From: Alishewanella tabrizica
GTDB lineage: Bacteria; Pseudomonadota; Gammaproteobacteria; Enterobacterales; Alteromonadaceae
Direction of reading: 5' to 3'
Assembly: GCF_014652375.1 (NCBI RefSeq)
Contig: NZ_BMYR01000011.1
Coordinates: 91,657 to 155,656 of the forward strand
DNA: 64,000 nucleotides
The position numbers were made by a program, and so were the translations under genes. Positions 46,475 through 56,237 of this stretch are shown here, in pieces. Each line of letters starts with the position of its first letter. Position 1 is the stretch's first letter. Below the pieces are notes generated by a model that worked only from the letters and a program-made list of their open reading frames with translations, ran no database searches and was not told the origin of the DNA.

Positions 46475-46882
46475 ATGTTACATAAAACGCTGATTAAAGT
46501 TCGTGGTTATCATTTAGATATTTATCAGCATGTTAATAACGCGCGCTATCTTGAGTTTTTAGAAGAAGCGCGCTGGGGCTACCTAGAAGATAGCGGTGAT
46601 ATCGAGTGGTTTGCTAAACATGGTTTGGCGTGGGTTATTGTAAATATCAATATTAATTATCGTGTCGCCGCAACGATGGGCCATACCTTAGAGGTTACAA
46701 CACGCTTCAGTCAGATTGGTGGTAAAAGCGCGGTTGTGGCGCAAGAAGTTCGTATTGCTGGCAGTGACGCTGTTGCCGCCGATGCGCAAGTTACGTTCGT
46801 TTGTTTAGATCAAAAAACCGGGAAAGCCGTCGCTATTGATGGCGAACTGCGCCAGCGTTTAGCACAACATCTTAGCGAGTAA
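46475..46882 (+). CDS. fadM: Long-chain acyl-CoA thioesterase FadM (YbaW)
   Basis: A 135-residue hot-dog-fold thioesterase. KVRGYHLDIYQHVNNARYLE and FLEEARW match E. coli FadM at its start, with the catalytic aspartate in HLDIYQHVNN, and IVNININYR follows. FadM hydrolyses long, unsaturated acyl-CoA esters. A TAGGAAAAG ribosome site precedes it. The AT-rich 265-base gap upstream shows no other gene; a GGTC half-site there is too weak to call FadR. Confidence 0.9.
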   Translation: MLHKTLIKVRGYHLDIYQHVNNARYLEFLEEARWGYLEDSGDIEWFAKHGLAWVIVNININYRVAATMGHTLEVTTRFSQIGGKSAVVAQEVRIAGSDAVAADAQVTFVCLDQKTGKAVAIDGELRQRLAQHLSE

Positions 46883-46919
46883 ACCTTAACTTTACACTGT
46901 ACGTTAACGAGCTGCCTAA

Positions 46920-47435
46920 TCAGCAGCCGAGAGTGCAAGATGTCGGTTTAATTTGCTGCCATAACGCTAACTTTTTATAAAACGGCATAGCAGCATACGC
47001 AGGGCTGGTCGAGGGCAAAGCCATTAATCGTGGCACAGGTAACGTAAGATGAGGCATGACATGCTTCTGAAAACTTTGTGCGGCTTTACCCCCGTTTAAA
47101 GCAACGAGGCTAATATGCGGGTGGGCCGCAAAAAAGCGGTGAAAATCATTCGGCTGCTCGTTACGAATAGCACTATCAAGGCTGCCCTCACGCTCACAGT
47201 ATGCCAAGACATCCCATAGCGCGACACCATGCGCAGTTAACTGCTGTAAGCGAAGTGGATAAGGTAAATCAGCAGCAAAACCATATAACGAAGCCATAAT
47301 CGGCCAAAAGGCATTACGTGGGTGCGCATAGTATTGCTGCTGTGCCAGTGATTCAGCGCCGGGCATACTGCCTAAAATCAGCACCTTGGCATTGGCATGG
47401 GCAACCGGTGCTAGACTTTGGAGCAGTTTTAGCAC
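46920..47435 (-). CDS. DNA-deoxyinosine glycosylase (UDG family 6)
   Basis: A 171-residue protein of the uracil-DNA glycosylase superfamily, hypoxanthine-DNA glycosylase branch. Motif 1 is ILGSMPGAESL, followed by YYAHPRNAFWPIM and ALWDVLAYCEREGSLDSAI, and motif 2 is LPSTSPAYA. It removes deoxyinosine from DNA. The start is GTG at 47435, overlapping the end of hemY by 7 bases, so it is translated as the last gene of the heme operon. Confidence 0.85.
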   Translation of the reverse strand: MLKLLQSLAPVAHANAKVLILGSMPGAESLAQQQYYAHPRNAFWPIMASLYGFAADLPYPLRLQQLTAHGVALWDVLAYCEREGSLDSAIRNEQPNDFHRFFAAHPHISLVALNGGKAAQSFQKHVMPHLTLPVPRLMALPSTSPAYAAMPFYKKLALWQQIKPTSCTLGC

Positions 47436-48508
47436 AGTTCAGGTTGATATTGTTTTACTTTTTGCCATGCCATCGCCGCCTGCTCGCGATCGCCTTCTTG
47501 CTCCGCTAGGTAGGCAAGCACGGCAAAAAGATAACCATTGGTTGGATTATCACGCAACCAATGTTGTACCGCTTTACGCAACTTCAACACCGAGCGCCCT
47601 AATGGGATCTGCCGTAAATAAGGCCATGCGGCAGGTAACTCACCTAAGGTTAATATTTGCACAAGCTTTTGTTCAGCCTGTTCAGATAATCCCGCTTGTG
47701 CGTCAGCCCAAGCAACACCTAACATAGCGGCTGAAGATTTACGCTCTTTGGTTGGTAATGTTTGCCAGTAATCGGCTTCTGCGCTAAACCCTTGCGGCAT
47801 ACTTAAATGGGCTATCGCACGGGGATACATGGCAAACCGCTGCTGGGGCCACTCTGCTTTTGAAAACCATTGTTGTTGTAACGCTAATGGGATGGTGTGT
47901 AATAGCTGACGCCATTGGCCGGCCTGCTGCAGGGCCTGTAGGTATAGCTGCCCTAGGGCCTTATCACGATTTGTCGCATTCACATGCGAAGCCAGCAACT
48001 GACACGCTTGTCCAGGCTGCCCCTGCTGCAATAATAAATCGGCTTGCACAAAGGCACTATTACTGTCTGTCGTATCTAGCGTTATTGCCAGTGTAGTAGC
48101 TTGCTGACTATTGCCCGCATACAAACTTGCATAACTGGCTAACATGCGCTTTTCGTTAAGATATTGCCCATCTTGTAACGATAATTGCAATTGCTCACTG
48201 GCCAATTGCCATTGCTGTCTGGCATACGCCTGTAAACCGCTGGCGAATGCAGCTCTGGCTTTGCGTTGACGTCTCCCCCGTAAAAAACTGAATGATTTAT
48301 GCTGCCAACGCGCCAGCTTTTTCACCATAAAATAGAGTGTGAAAACGATAATAGCCAAGACAAATAATGCCAATACCAATCCAAGCAACGTCATTTCGAT
48401 GGTATAACCAGCAACCACTATTTTTATATAGCCTGGATTGTTAATCAGCAGCGGCCCACCTAACATGGCTAAAATTAAGATAGCCGTTAATGCTAACAGC
48501 TTACTCAT
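47429..48508 (-). CDS. hemY: Heme biosynthesis-associated TPR protein HemY
   Basis: A 359-residue membrane protein: two N-terminal helices (LLALTAILILAMLGGPLLI and LLGLVLALFVLAIIVFTLYF), a basic stretch, then TPR repeats. This is the HemY_N type found after hemX in gammaproteobacteria; it is not the protoporphyrinogen oxidase HemY of Bacillus. It starts inside the last codons of hemX (8-base overlap). Confidence 0.92.
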   Translation of the reverse strand: MSKLLALTAILILAMLGGPLLINNPGYIKIVVAGYTIEMTLLGLVLALFVLAIIVFTLYFMVKKLARWQHKSFSFLRGRRQRKARAAFASGLQAYARQQWQLASEQLQLSLQDGQYLNEKRMLASYASLYAGNSQQATTLAITLDTTDSNSAFVQADLLLQQGQPGQACQLLASHVNATNRDKALGQLYLQALQQAGQWRQLLHTIPLALQQQWFSKAEWPQQRFAMYPRAIAHLSMPQGFSAEADYWQTLPTKERKSSAAMLGVAWADAQAGLSEQAEQKLVQILTLGELPAAWPYLRQIPLGRSVLKLRKAVQHWLRDNPTNGYLFAVLAYLAEQEGDREQAAMAWQKVKQYQPELC

Positions 48509-49616
48509 ATAAGGCCTCCTGTAAGATGGCCAATTGGCGCTCTAACTGCGGCAAGCTCTGCATTACGGGTATTGTAGGGGCATTGGCAAAAGCATCAGCC
48601 AGTGTAACTAAATGCGTGCTGAGTTGTTGCACTGCTGGAGTATCAGCCACAAAATAACGTTGTAAAAGATCCGCTGCGCGCTGTAATGCGACGTTAAATA
48701 CCTCTGGCTGTTGTTGTAACAATGCCATTTCAGCCAGCATCAATTGTTGTTGCAAACTTAACTGAATGCTAAGTTGCTGCTCTGCAGTTAGGCTTATAAC
48801 GTCATCGGGAAGCGTTGCGCGAATCTGAAACAACGCGCTCCAAGTCTGGTGCCAAAAAGCGGCCACATTTTGGCGCCAGTTCGCCAATTCAGCATCCGGC
48901 TCAGGCAGAGTAAGTAACTGCTGTGGCTGTTGTTTTACGGGTAAAGACGCGATTTGCAAGCGCATTTGTCCCAGCTGTAAATGCATTCGATGTTTATCTG
49001 GTAGGTTCAGGCCGTTTAGCGCAGCTAAATCTGCAGTAATAGCCTGTCTTACTGGCAATAACGCTGGGTTATTTACCTCTGCTAATTGCTTGTCCGCCGC
49101 AGTTAATAACGCTATTGCACTGTTTATGTCTTGTTGTAACACAAGGTTTTGGCTAGCACGTACCAATAAAAACCGAACTTCCATTAACACCCAATGTTGT
49201 GGCGGCGCACTCTCTGCCTGCTGAATTTGCTGCCTTAAAGCGTGCACCTGCAGCATGAATTGCTCTGTATACTGTTGTTGTGACGCCGTTTGTTGTTGTT
49301 GCCAACGCATAATTTCTTGTTGTTGTGCCGCAATGGCGTCTGTCTGTTGTTGAGTGGCAACCTGGACTAACTGCTGCATCTGTTGCTCGGCATTTTGCTG
49401 ACTACGTATATGTTGAACTTGCTGAGCGTGTAACTGCTGCCATTGAGGCCAAAGTAACCAGCCCGCGACACTTATCGCCGCAGTTAAGAGAAAAACCACA
49501 ATCAAAGCAAACCATGCAACAGCATTACTCTGTGTTACTGGTTGATCTAACTCAGCGTTAAGCGCAGCAAGCGGCGCATCGGCCTCTGTGGTAGTTGCTT
49601 GAAATTGTTCACTCAT
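48501..49616 (-). CDS. hemX: HemX protein of the heme operon
   Basis: A 371-residue single-pass membrane protein. One helix (AWFALIVVFLLTAAISVAGW, residues 30-50) is followed by a Q-rich coiled coil (about residues 55-135) and an alpha-helical periplasmic domain. The family was long annotated as uroporphyrinogen methyltransferase but lacks SAM-binding motifs here too. The extraordinary glutamine content of the coil is notable. It overlaps hemD by 4 bases and hemY by 8. Confidence 0.9.
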   Translation of the reverse strand: MSEQFQATTTEADAPLAALNAELDQPVTQSNAVAWFALIVVFLLTAAISVAGWLLWPQWQQLHAQQVQHIRSQQNAEQQMQQLVQVATQQQTDAIAAQQQEIMRWQQQQTASQQQYTEQFMLQVHALRQQIQQAESAPPQHWVLMEVRFLLVRASQNLVLQQDINSAIALLTAADKQLAEVNNPALLPVRQAITADLAALNGLNLPDKHRMHLQLGQMRLQIASLPVKQQPQQLLTLPEPDAELANWRQNVAAFWHQTWSALFQIRATLPDDVISLTAEQQLSIQLSLQQQLMLAEMALLQQQPEVFNVALQRAADLLQRYFVADTPAVQQLSTHLVTLADAFANAPTIPVMQSLPQLERQLAILQEALYE

Positions 49617-50347
49617 AACCTTTCCTTATTAAACTGCTTTATCGCTGCCAGCAAATCATCGTCATTAGCACTTTTAGCTAAGTGAATATGCTGCGGTACA
49701 ATACCTAAGGCCAGTGCGCTATCACGTGCTCTGGGACTGACGAGGATCCACTGTTGTTGACAAAGCCACACTTGCTGCTCAACAGGCACTAAATCGAAAA
49801 TTCGTTGTAATATTTCATTGCTGGTCGCGACTATGCAGCTAATGTGTTGTTGCCATTGCCAACATAATTGTTGGCCATCTAGAGGCAATGGATTACGGCT
49901 GTAACTTTGCACATAGCGCACTGAGGCACCGCGTTGTAACAACGTATGCTTGATTAATTCTCGCCCGGCGTTGCCTCTTACCACCACAATACGCTTACCT
50001 GTCACATTTTGTAACTCTGGCAGCGCAAGTAAACCTTCACTGCGCTGATCCGTAGGCACCTGAACGTGACGCCCAGTCCAGCGAACTAAGGCCGCTGCCG
50101 TGGTTTCACCGACCGCCAACAAAGGTGCAGATAGATCAGCTGCTGACATTTGTTGTTCTAAGGCATTCACTGCACTCACACTCACAAAAATCACAAGCTC
50201 GGCTTGGTGTAACGCTTTAACGTCTCGTGCTTTAAGTTGCACCATTTGCGTGGTAATTACCGGTTGATAAAGATACGCAATATCTTGGCTATCGAGTGCT
50301 TCGAGTAAATGATCGGCTTTACCGGCAGGACGCGTAATTAAAAACAT
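49613..50347 (-). CDS. hemD: Uroporphyrinogen-III synthase
   Basis: A 244-residue HemD. It begins MFLITRPAGKADHLLEALDS. VSVSAVNALEQQM and LLAVGETTAAAL lie in the first domain, and VVVRGNAGRELIKHTLLQRG and ATSNEILQRIFDL in the second. HemD is poorly conserved, so placement between hemC and hemX strengthens the call. It closes hydroxymethylbilane into uroporphyrinogen III. It starts 8 bases after hemC. Confidence 0.92.
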   Translation of the reverse strand: MFLITRPAGKADHLLEALDSQDIAYLYQPVITTQMVQLKARDVKALHQAELVIFVSVSAVNALEQQMSAADLSAPLLAVGETTAAALVRWTGRHVQVPTDQRSEGLLALPELQNVTGKRIVVVRGNAGRELIKHTLLQRGASVRYVQSYSRNPLPLDGQQLCWQWQQHISCIVATSNEILQRIFDLVPVEQQVWLCQQQWILVSPRARDSALALGIVPQHIHLAKSANDDDLLAAIKQFNKERL

Positions 50348-50355
50348 AATGTCTG

Positions 50356-51282
50356 TTAGTGGCCCTGATAAACCGCAGTTAGAATATCACCCGCACCCGC
50401 CGCCAGTAGCCGCTCTGCTAATTGCTGCCCGAGCTGCTCGGCCTGAGTTGCCGGTCCGCTAAGCTCGTCGCGAATAATCTGTTGGCCATCCAAAGAGCCA
50501 ACCAAACCTCTAAGCCGCAATACGTCACCCTCTTGCTCAGCAAACGCGCCGATAGGAACTTGGCAGCCGCCTTGGAGACGACGATTCATCGCCCTCTCGG
50601 CTAATACCCTATTACGCGTGGTACTGTGCTCTAGTGGTGCTAATAGCGCTTGAACCACGGGATCATCACTGCGGCATTCAATGCCCACTGCGCCCTGGCC
50701 ATTAGCGGGCAAGCTCTCGGCTATCGGTAAATAACTGGCAATACGATGGACAAAACCCAAGCGGATTAAGCCTGCTGCAGCCAGTATAATGGCGGCAAAT
50801 TCACCATTATCCAGCTTACTTAAACGCGTGTTCACATTACCGCGCAAATCACGTACGTGTAAATCTGGCCGCAACGCTTTTATTTGACACTGGCGGCGTA
50901 AACTAGACGTCCCCACAACGGCTCCCAAAGGCAGCTCAGCTAAGGTATCAAACTGGTTAGACACAAAGGCATCGCGCGGATCTTCACGCTCACAAATGGT
51001 GCTAAGCATTAACCCTGCTGGAAACTCGACCGGTACATCTTTCATACTATGTACCGCGATATCCGCACGCCCTTCTAAAATAGCGGTTTCAAGCTCTTTA
51101 ACAAACAAGCCCTTACCACCAATTTTTGCCAGTGGCGTATCCAAAATTTTATCGCCTTGGGTTGACATAGGGACTAACTCAACCTGCAATTGCGGATGAT
51201 GCTTTAGTAATTCAGCTTTCACAAATTCCGCTTGCCAAAGCGCCAGCGCGCTTTTGCGCGTAGCAATACGAATACGTTGCAT
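50356..51282 (-). CDS. hemC: Hydroxymethylbilane synthase
   Basis: A 308-residue porphobilinogen deaminase. [18 protein letters not shown] opens it; [37 protein letters not shown] and [12 protein letters not shown] form the active site; the dipyrromethane cofactor cysteine is in [14 protein letters not shown] chose ATG 51282, which has a GGAGG site 11 bases upstream; the track of open codons to 51393 lies inside the esterase gene. In E. coli hemC is divergent from cyaA; here an esterase gene occupies that place and runs into hemC. Confidence 0.96.
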   Translation of the reverse strand: MQRIRIATRKSALALWQAEFVKAELLKHHPQLQVELVPMSTQGDKILDTPLAKIGGKGLFVKELETAILEGRADIAVHSMKDVPVEFPAGLMLSTICEREDPRDAFVSNQFDTLAELPLGAVVGTSSLRRQCQIKALRPDLHVRDLRGNVNTRLSKLDNGEFAAIILAAAGLIRLGFVHRIASYLPIAESLPANGQGAVGIECRSDDPVVQALLAPLEHSTTRNRVLAERAMNRRLQGGCQVPIGAFAEQEGDVLRLRGLVGSLDGQQIIRDELSGPATQAEQLGQQLAERLLAAGAGDILTAVYQGH

Positions 51283-51286
51283 AATA

Positions 51287-51967
51287 TTATTCCTCCGTCT
51301 GAGCCGGCAGCTTGCTTTGGATAAAACGGCTAATTTCATCCACTTCTTGCGCACACACACTATGCGGCATGCGGTAATCACGCCAACTGACATTAAAGCC
51401 TGCAGCTTTATAGGTATGGTAAGCGTGTTGGCCTGCGGCTAATGGCACAACCGGATCTTGGGTACCGTGAGCGATAAATACTGGGGTGTTTTTATTGATG
51501 GTTAATTGTTCTGCTGCCAGTTTTTCTGGGCATGCCATGTAGGTTGATAACGCCATAAAACCGGCTAACTTATAGGTCAATCGTGGCAGTAAATGTAAGG
51601 TGATCACACCACCCTGACTAAAACCGGCCAGTATGATACGTTCACTGGGTATACCTTCGCTAATGAGCTTATCTAACAAGGCGGTAACCGCTTCCGCTGA
51701 TTGCCTAACGCCTGCTTCATCAGCACGATTGGTTAGATCCATGGTCTTAATATCGTACCAGGCTCGCATCCGCATGCCGCCGTTAATCGTTACCGGGATC
51801 TCAGGGGCATGGGGAAATAAAAAGCGAATACCCGCATTAGCCGGTAAGCGTAACTCTGACACAATTGGTGCAAAGCCATGCCCTGAATCGCCTAAGCCAT
51901 GCAACCAAACAACAGCAGCTTTTACCGGGCCTTGAGCTGGAACATCAACAAAAGGAAGTAACGCCAT
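51287..51967 (-). CDS. Alpha/beta-hydrolase carboxylesterase
   Basis: A 226-residue serine hydrolase of the phospholipase/carboxylesterase (acyl-protein thioesterase) family. The nucleophile is in GFSQGGVIT, the acid is Asp in GTQDPVV and the base is His in [20 protein letters not shown] is the oxyanion region. It is tightly packed between cyaY and hemC (1-base and 4-base gaps), so hemC probably depends on its promoter. The physiological ester is unknown. Confidence 0.88.
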   Translation of the reverse strand: MALLPFVDVPAQGPVKAAVVWLHGLGDSGHGFAPIVSELRLPANAGIRFLFPHAPEIPVTINGGMRMRAWYDIKTMDLTNRADEAGVRQSAEAVTALLDKLISEGIPSERIILAGFSQGGVITLHLLPRLTYKLAGFMALSTYMACPEKLAAEQLTINKNTPVFIAHGTQDPVVPLAAGQHAYHTYKAAGFNVSWRDYRMPHSVCAQEVDEISRFIQSKLPAQTEE

Positions 51968-51968
51968 A

Positions 51969-52289
51969 TTATTGTGGTCCTAAAACAACGACTGCACCTG
52001 CTTGTTTTGACGCTGCGTCATTAAGCAATTGCCAAAATTCCGTGCCAGTGCGGTTATCAATCCATTGCCCATCGCGCCATTCAAAATGATGACCATTAAA
52101 TTTGGTGGCGACCCATAATTGTTGCAAAGGTGGCTGCTTGTTAATAATTATCTTGCTGCGATCAGGGAAGGTAATCGCCAATAAACCACCATTAGACTCA
52201 TAATCCAGATCAAGCTCTTGCTGCTCGATGCCTTCTTCTACTGCCAGTAACATTTGATCCGTTAATTCATCATATTCTAGATCATTCAT
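51969..52289 (-). CDS. cyaY: Frataxin-like iron protein CyaY
   Basis: A 106-residue frataxin homologue that regulates iron delivery to iron-sulfur cluster assembly. Acidic residues of the first helix (EYDELTDQMLLAVEEGIEQQ) and the sheet core KIIINKQPPLQQLWVATKFNGHHF are typical. I chose ATG 52289 with AGGTGAAG upstream. It is divergent from lptM across 73 bases, as in E. coli. Confidence 0.93.
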   Translation of the reverse strand: MNDLEYDELTDQMLLAVEEGIEQQELDLDYESNGGLLAITFPDRSKIIINKQPPLQQLWVATKFNGHHFEWRDGQWIDNRTGTEFWQLLNDAASKQAGAVVVLGPQ

Positions 52290-52362
52290 CTGCTTCACCT
52301 GTTTGCTTTTACTGCTAAGGATGCGATTATAGAGCGTCAATTAATTAATGAAATAAAAAACC

Positions 52363-52536
52363 ATGCACGCTCAGCGAATTTCACGCTCGTTATGCCTGCT
52401 GCTTAGCGGGCTTTTATGCACTGCACTACTCAGCGCGTGTGGCCAGAAAGGGCCGCTTACCATACCACAGCCAAAGCCGGAAGTGTCAGCGCCACAACCG
52501 CAAAAGATAACTGAACCAACCGAACAGCAAGGGTGA
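52363..52536 (+). CDS. lptM: Small lipoprotein LptM (YifL)
   Basis: A 57-residue lipoprotein. A basic start (MHAQRISRSL), a hydrophobic stretch and the lipobox LLSACG precede the conserved short motif GQKGPLTIPQPK. LptM assists folding and disulfide formation of the LptDE lipopolysaccharide translocon. In gammaproteobacteria this gene regularly lies between cyaY and dapF or lysA, as here. Confidence 0.9.
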   Translation: MHAQRISRSLCLLLSGLLCTALLSACGQKGPLTIPQPKPEVSAPQPQKITEPTEQQG

Positions 52537-52541
52537 TAAGA

Positions 52542-53798
52542 TTGGATTACTTTAATTATCAGGGTGATACCTTATTTGCAGAGCACGTTGCTTTGCCAAC
52601 AATTGCCGCTAATTTTGGCACACCAACGTATGTGTATTCAAAAGCAACCATTGAAAAACACTATCGCGCCTTTGCCGATGCCGCCGCCGCACACCCACAT
52701 AGTTTGGTTTGCTATGCCGTAAAAGCAAATAGCAATTTAGCGGTACTTAATGTACTGGCAAAATTAGGAAGTGGCTTTGATCTTGTCTCTGGCGGTGAAT
52801 TACGCCGCGTTATTGCTGCCGGTGGCGATCCAGCAAAAGTGGTCTTTTCTGGGGTGGGAAAAACCGTTGAAGAAATGCGCTTTGCGTTACAACTGGGCAT
52901 TAAATGCTTTAATGTTGAATCGATAAGTGAACTGCACCGTTTACAAGAAGTAGCAAAGAGCCTAGATAAAAAAGCGCCAGTATCACTGCGGGTTAACCCA
53001 GATATTGATGCTAAAACACATCCTTATATCTCGACAGGCCTAAAAGCCAATAAGTTTGGTGTCGATATTCTGCTGGCACCAGATATTTACCGGGCAGCAC
53101 GCGCGCTAAGCCATATTGAATTAGTGGGCGTTGATTGTCACATCGGATCACAACTTACTGAAACACAGCCGTTTTTAGAAGCTCTAGAAAAGTTACTGCA
53201 TTTAATTGATGCCTTAAAAGCCGAGGGTATTCAGTTAAAGCATATCGATATCGGTGGTGGTCTGGGCGTGACCTATGATCAAGAACAGCCGCCTTTACCT
53301 TCCGATTATATCAGTAAAGTCGTTGCACGCTTGGCCGCCTATCCTGAACTTGAACTGATTATGGAACCTGGCCGCGCCATTATGGCGAACGCCGGTATAT
53401 TACTCACCAAAGTCGAGTTTTTAAAACCTGGGCAAGAAAAACACTTTGCCATAGTCGATGCGGCAATGAACGACTTAATTCGCCCTGCACTTTATAGTGC
53501 TTGGATGAATATTGTACCCGTTGTTATAAACAAGGCCCTGCAGAAGCAAACTTATGATGTGGTAGGCCCTGTGTGCGAAACGGGTGATTTCCTGGGTAAA
53601 GATCGTGAATTAGCGATCTCTGAAGGCGATTTGCTGGCAGTGCGTTCTGCTGGTGCTTATGGCTTTACCATGAGCTCAAATTATAACAGCCGGCCTCGTG
53701 CCGCCGAAATTATGGTAGATGGTGAACGTTGTCACGTGATCCGCGCCCGTGAACAATGGCAAGATCTCTGGCAAGGCGAGCAGATTCTGTCAGATTAA
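52542..53798 (+). CDS. lysA: Diaminopimelate decarboxylase
   Basis: A 418-residue PLP alanine-racemase-fold enzyme, the final step to lysine. PTYVYSKATIEKHYRAF carries the usual start, VCYAVKANSNLAVL the PLP lysine, and GSQLTETQPFLEAL, HIDIGGGLGVTY, EPGRAIMANAGILLTKV, GPVCETGDFLGKDREL and SAGAYGFTMSSNYNSRPRAAE are canonical. I prefer TTG 52542 (giving MDYFNYQ) because AAGGG lies 8 bases before it. A GTG at 52533, overlapping the lptM stop, is also possible but has no spaced ribosome site. Confidence 0.95.
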   Translation: MDYFNYQGDTLFAEHVALPTIAANFGTPTYVYSKATIEKHYRAFADAAAAHPHSLVCYAVKANSNLAVLNVLAKLGSGFDLVSGGELRRVIAAGGDPAKVVFSGVGKTVEEMRFALQLGIKCFNVESISELHRLQEVAKSLDKKAPVSLRVNPDIDAKTHPYISTGLKANKFGVDILLAPDIYRAARALSHIELVGVDCHIGSQLTETQPFLEALEKLLHLIDALKAEGIQLKHIDIGGGLGVTYDQEQPPLPSDYISKVVARLAAYPELELIMEPGRAIMANAGILLTKVEFLKPGQEKHFAIVDAAMNDLIRPALYSAWMNIVPVVINKALQKQTYDVVGPVCETGDFLGKDRELAISEGDLLAVRSAGAYGFTMSSNYNSRPRAAEIMVDGERCHVIRAREQWQDLWQGEQILSD

Positions 53799-53813
53799 GT
53801 ATTTAAGGTCATC

Positions 53814-54644
53814 ATGCTTCTTAACTTTACCAAAATGCACGGGCTCGGGAATGATTTTATGATGGTTGACGCAGTCAGCCAGAATATCTTTCTTACCAAA
53901 GAGCAGATTAAACAACTGGCTGATCGTAACTTTGGCGTGGGGTTTGACCAATTATTAATGGTAGAACCGCCTTATGATCCCGATTTAGACTTTCATTATC
54001 GCATTTTTAATGCCGATGGCTCTGAGGTGGAACAGTGTGGCAATGGCGCACGCTGTTTTGCTAAGTTTGTGCGTTATCGCGGTTTAACCAATAAAACCAA
54101 GATCAATGTCAGTACCAAATCGGGCAAAATCACGTTGTACGTTGAGCAAGATGGTCAAGTCACGGTGAATATGGGGATCCCACAGTTAGAACCGGCTAAA
54201 GTGCCCTTTAAAGCTCAAAAGCAAGAAGTCACCTATATCATGCTCACTGAGCAACAAACGGTATTTTGTGGAGTGGCTTCTATGGGGAACCCGCATGCGG
54301 TACTGGATGTTACAGATGTTTCAATAGCACCGGTGCAAACGCTGGGGCCGCAACTCGAAACGCATGAGCGTTTCCCCGAAAAAGCCAATATTGGTTTTAT
54401 GCAAGTGCTATCGCCGCAACATATTAAATTAAGAGTATGGGAGCGAGGCGCAGGCGAAACCTTGGCATGTGGAACAGGTGCGTGTGCCGCCGTGGTTGTA
54501 GGACAATTACAAAAAAAATTAGGGCCTCAAGTGCGCGTAGACTTGCCTGGAGGCTCGTTACACATTCGCTGGAATGGCCCTGGTCAGCCTGTTAAAATGA
54601 CTGGCCCAGCCGAACATGTGTTTGATGGACAACTTACCTTATGA
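53814..54644 (+). CDS. dapF: Diaminopimelate epimerase
   Basis: A 276-residue epimerase converting LL- to meso-diaminopimelate, for lysine and peptidoglycan. Both catalytic cysteines are seen, in [11 protein letters not shown] and [25 protein letters not shown] opens the protein. TAAGG is the ribosome site, 15 bases after lysA. It ends in an ATGA overlap with the DUF484 gene. Confidence 0.97.
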   Translation: MLLNFTKMHGLGNDFMMVDAVSQNIFLTKEQIKQLADRNFGVGFDQLLMVEPPYDPDLDFHYRIFNADGSEVEQCGNGARCFAKFVRYRGLTNKTKINVSTKSGKITLYVEQDGQVTVNMGIPQLEPAKVPFKAQKQEVTYIMLTEQQTVFCGVASMGNPHAVLDVTDVSIAPVQTLGPQLETHERFPEKANIGFMQVLSPQHIKLRVWERGAGETLACGTGACAAVVVGQLQKKLGPQVRVDLPGGSLHIRWNGPGQPVKMTGPAEHVFDGQLTL

Positions 54645-55309
54645 CCGACAGTCTGATCCAAGAGCAATCTCGTCTTGCCGCCTCGGTGGTAGAAGACTAT
54701 TTACAACATAACCCAGATTTTTTTCAGCACTATCCTGCTGTATTACCACGACTGCGGCTGCCCCATCAACAACGCGGCACCGTATCCTTAGTAGAACGGC
54801 AACTTGAGCTACAGCGTGAAAAAATCAATCTACTTGAAGAAGACATCACTCGATTGATGTCCGTTGCCCGTCAAAACGAGCACATTTTTCTGGCGCTAAA
54901 TGCACTGCATATCAGTATTCATCAGGCAAAATCATTCGACGATATAACCGTAGCGTTACAACAATTTGCGGATGCGATGCCACATGTAAAGTACTGCCGT
55001 CTATTGGGTTTTGAACAAGGTAAAATAGATTTACATCCTTATCAGTTATTACTTAATCGACGCTTACAAGCACAAAACGTGTATCTAGGCCGTTTAAATC
55101 AGGAAGAGCAACAAGGCCTTTTCCCCGCACAGGTGCATTCCGTCGCACTCTTGCGTATCGATCCTAGCGCTAATAATACTGCCCCCTTAGCTATTTTAGC
55201 GTTCGGCAGTGAGTTAGATGATCATTTCCAACCGGGTATGGATGTCTTATTTTTGCGCCATCTTGTTACCTTGCTAGCCTTAATTCTACCGCGTTATGTC
55301 ATCGCCTGA
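54641..55309 (+). CDS. DUF484 family protein (YigA-like)
   Basis: A 222-residue GAF-like protein of the DUF484 family, always found between dapF and xerC in gammaproteobacteria. [19 protein letters not shown] and [17 protein letters not shown] are the family signature; a coiled coil follows. Its role is unknown. It overlaps xerC by 14 bases. Confidence 0.9.
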   Translation: MTDSLIQEQSRLAASVVEDYLQHNPDFFQHYPAVLPRLRLPHQQRGTVSLVERQLELQREKINLLEEDITRLMSVARQNEHIFLALNALHISIHQAKSFDDITVALQQFADAMPHVKYCRLLGFEQGKIDLHPYQLLLNRRLQAQNVYLGRLNQEEQQGLFPAQVHSVALLRIDPSANNTAPLAILAFGSELDDHFQPGMDVLFLRHLVTLLALILPRYVIA

Positions 55310-56237
55310 CTTACCGTTGCACTGGCTTGAGCCTGTGCAACGGTTTCTCGAATACCTAAGATTAGAACGTGGTTACAGTAAACAAACGCTACAAACTTAT
55401 CATCAACAGCTTATCAAACTCGCCAAAGCCTGGGCTGAGCAAACTGATACTGCCGCGCAAGGTTGGTTTGCCTTAACGGATAAGCAAGTACAACAGCAAT
55501 TGCTGCGTTTTAGAAAAGCCGGTCTTAGCGCCCGCAGTTTGGCACTGACGGCTTCAACCTTGCGTAGTTTTTATCGCTATGCACAGCAAATGGGGTTAAC
55601 AGAAACTAATCCCGCGCAGTATTTAAAGCTGCCCAAAGCCAGTAAAACCCTGCCCAAGCAATTAGAAATTGAACAATTAACGCATTTACTAAGCTTTGAT
55701 AGTACCGAAGACATTTTGGCCTGCCGCGATAAAGCCATGTTAGAGCTGTTTTACTCCTCTGGGCTACGTTTAGCCGAGTTAGTGTCTATTAATGTGCCCG
55801 ATCTTAATCTGTCAGAAGCACAAGTAAGGGTAACCGGTAAAGGCAATAAAATGCGCCTACTGCCTATTGGCACTATGGCACTCAGGGCTCTAAAAGCTTG
55901 GCTAGCGCAAAGACCCGCTTTGCTAAACGCAGAGCAGCCAATGGCTGAACAACAAGCCCTCTTCTTGAGCATTGAGCGACAGCGTATCTCTCCCCGTCAA
56001 GTACGAGAGCGGGTATTACATTGGGCAAAACAACAAGGCTTGGGTCAGCATTTACACCCGCATATGTTACGCCATTCCTTTGCCAGCCATTTATTGCAAT
56101 CCAGTGGCGACCTTCGTGGCGTACAAGAGTTACTAGGCCATGCGAATTTAAGTACCACACAGGTGTATACTCATTTAGATTTTCAGCATTTGGCCAAGGT
56201 ATACGACAACGCCCACCCAAGGGCTAGGAAAAAATAA
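55296..56237 (+). CDS. xerC: Site-specific tyrosine recombinase XerC
   Basis: A 313-residue recombinase that with XerD resolves chromosome dimers at dif. The catalytic set is present: Arg in SSGLRLAELVS, Lys in VTGKGNKMR, His-x-x-Arg in HMLRHSFASHLL, His in LLGHANLSTTQ and the nucleophile Tyr in TQVYTHLDF. The SAM-like N-terminal domain spans residues 12-100. The stop overlaps the yigB start (TAATG). Confidence 0.96.
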   Translation: MSSPDLPLHWLEPVQRFLEYLRLERGYSKQTLQTYHQQLIKLAKAWAEQTDTAAQGWFALTDKQVQQQLLRFRKAGLSARSLALTASTLRSFYRYAQQMGLTETNPAQYLKLPKASKTLPKQLEIEQLTHLLSFDSTEDILACRDKAMLELFYSSGLRLAELVSINVPDLNLSEAQVRVTGKGNKMRLLPIGTMALRALKAWLAQRPALLNAEQPMAEQQALFLSIERQRISPRQVRERVLHWAKQQGLGQHLHPHMLRHSFASHLLQSSGDLRGVQELLGHANLSTTQVYTHLDFQHLAKVYDNAHPRARKK

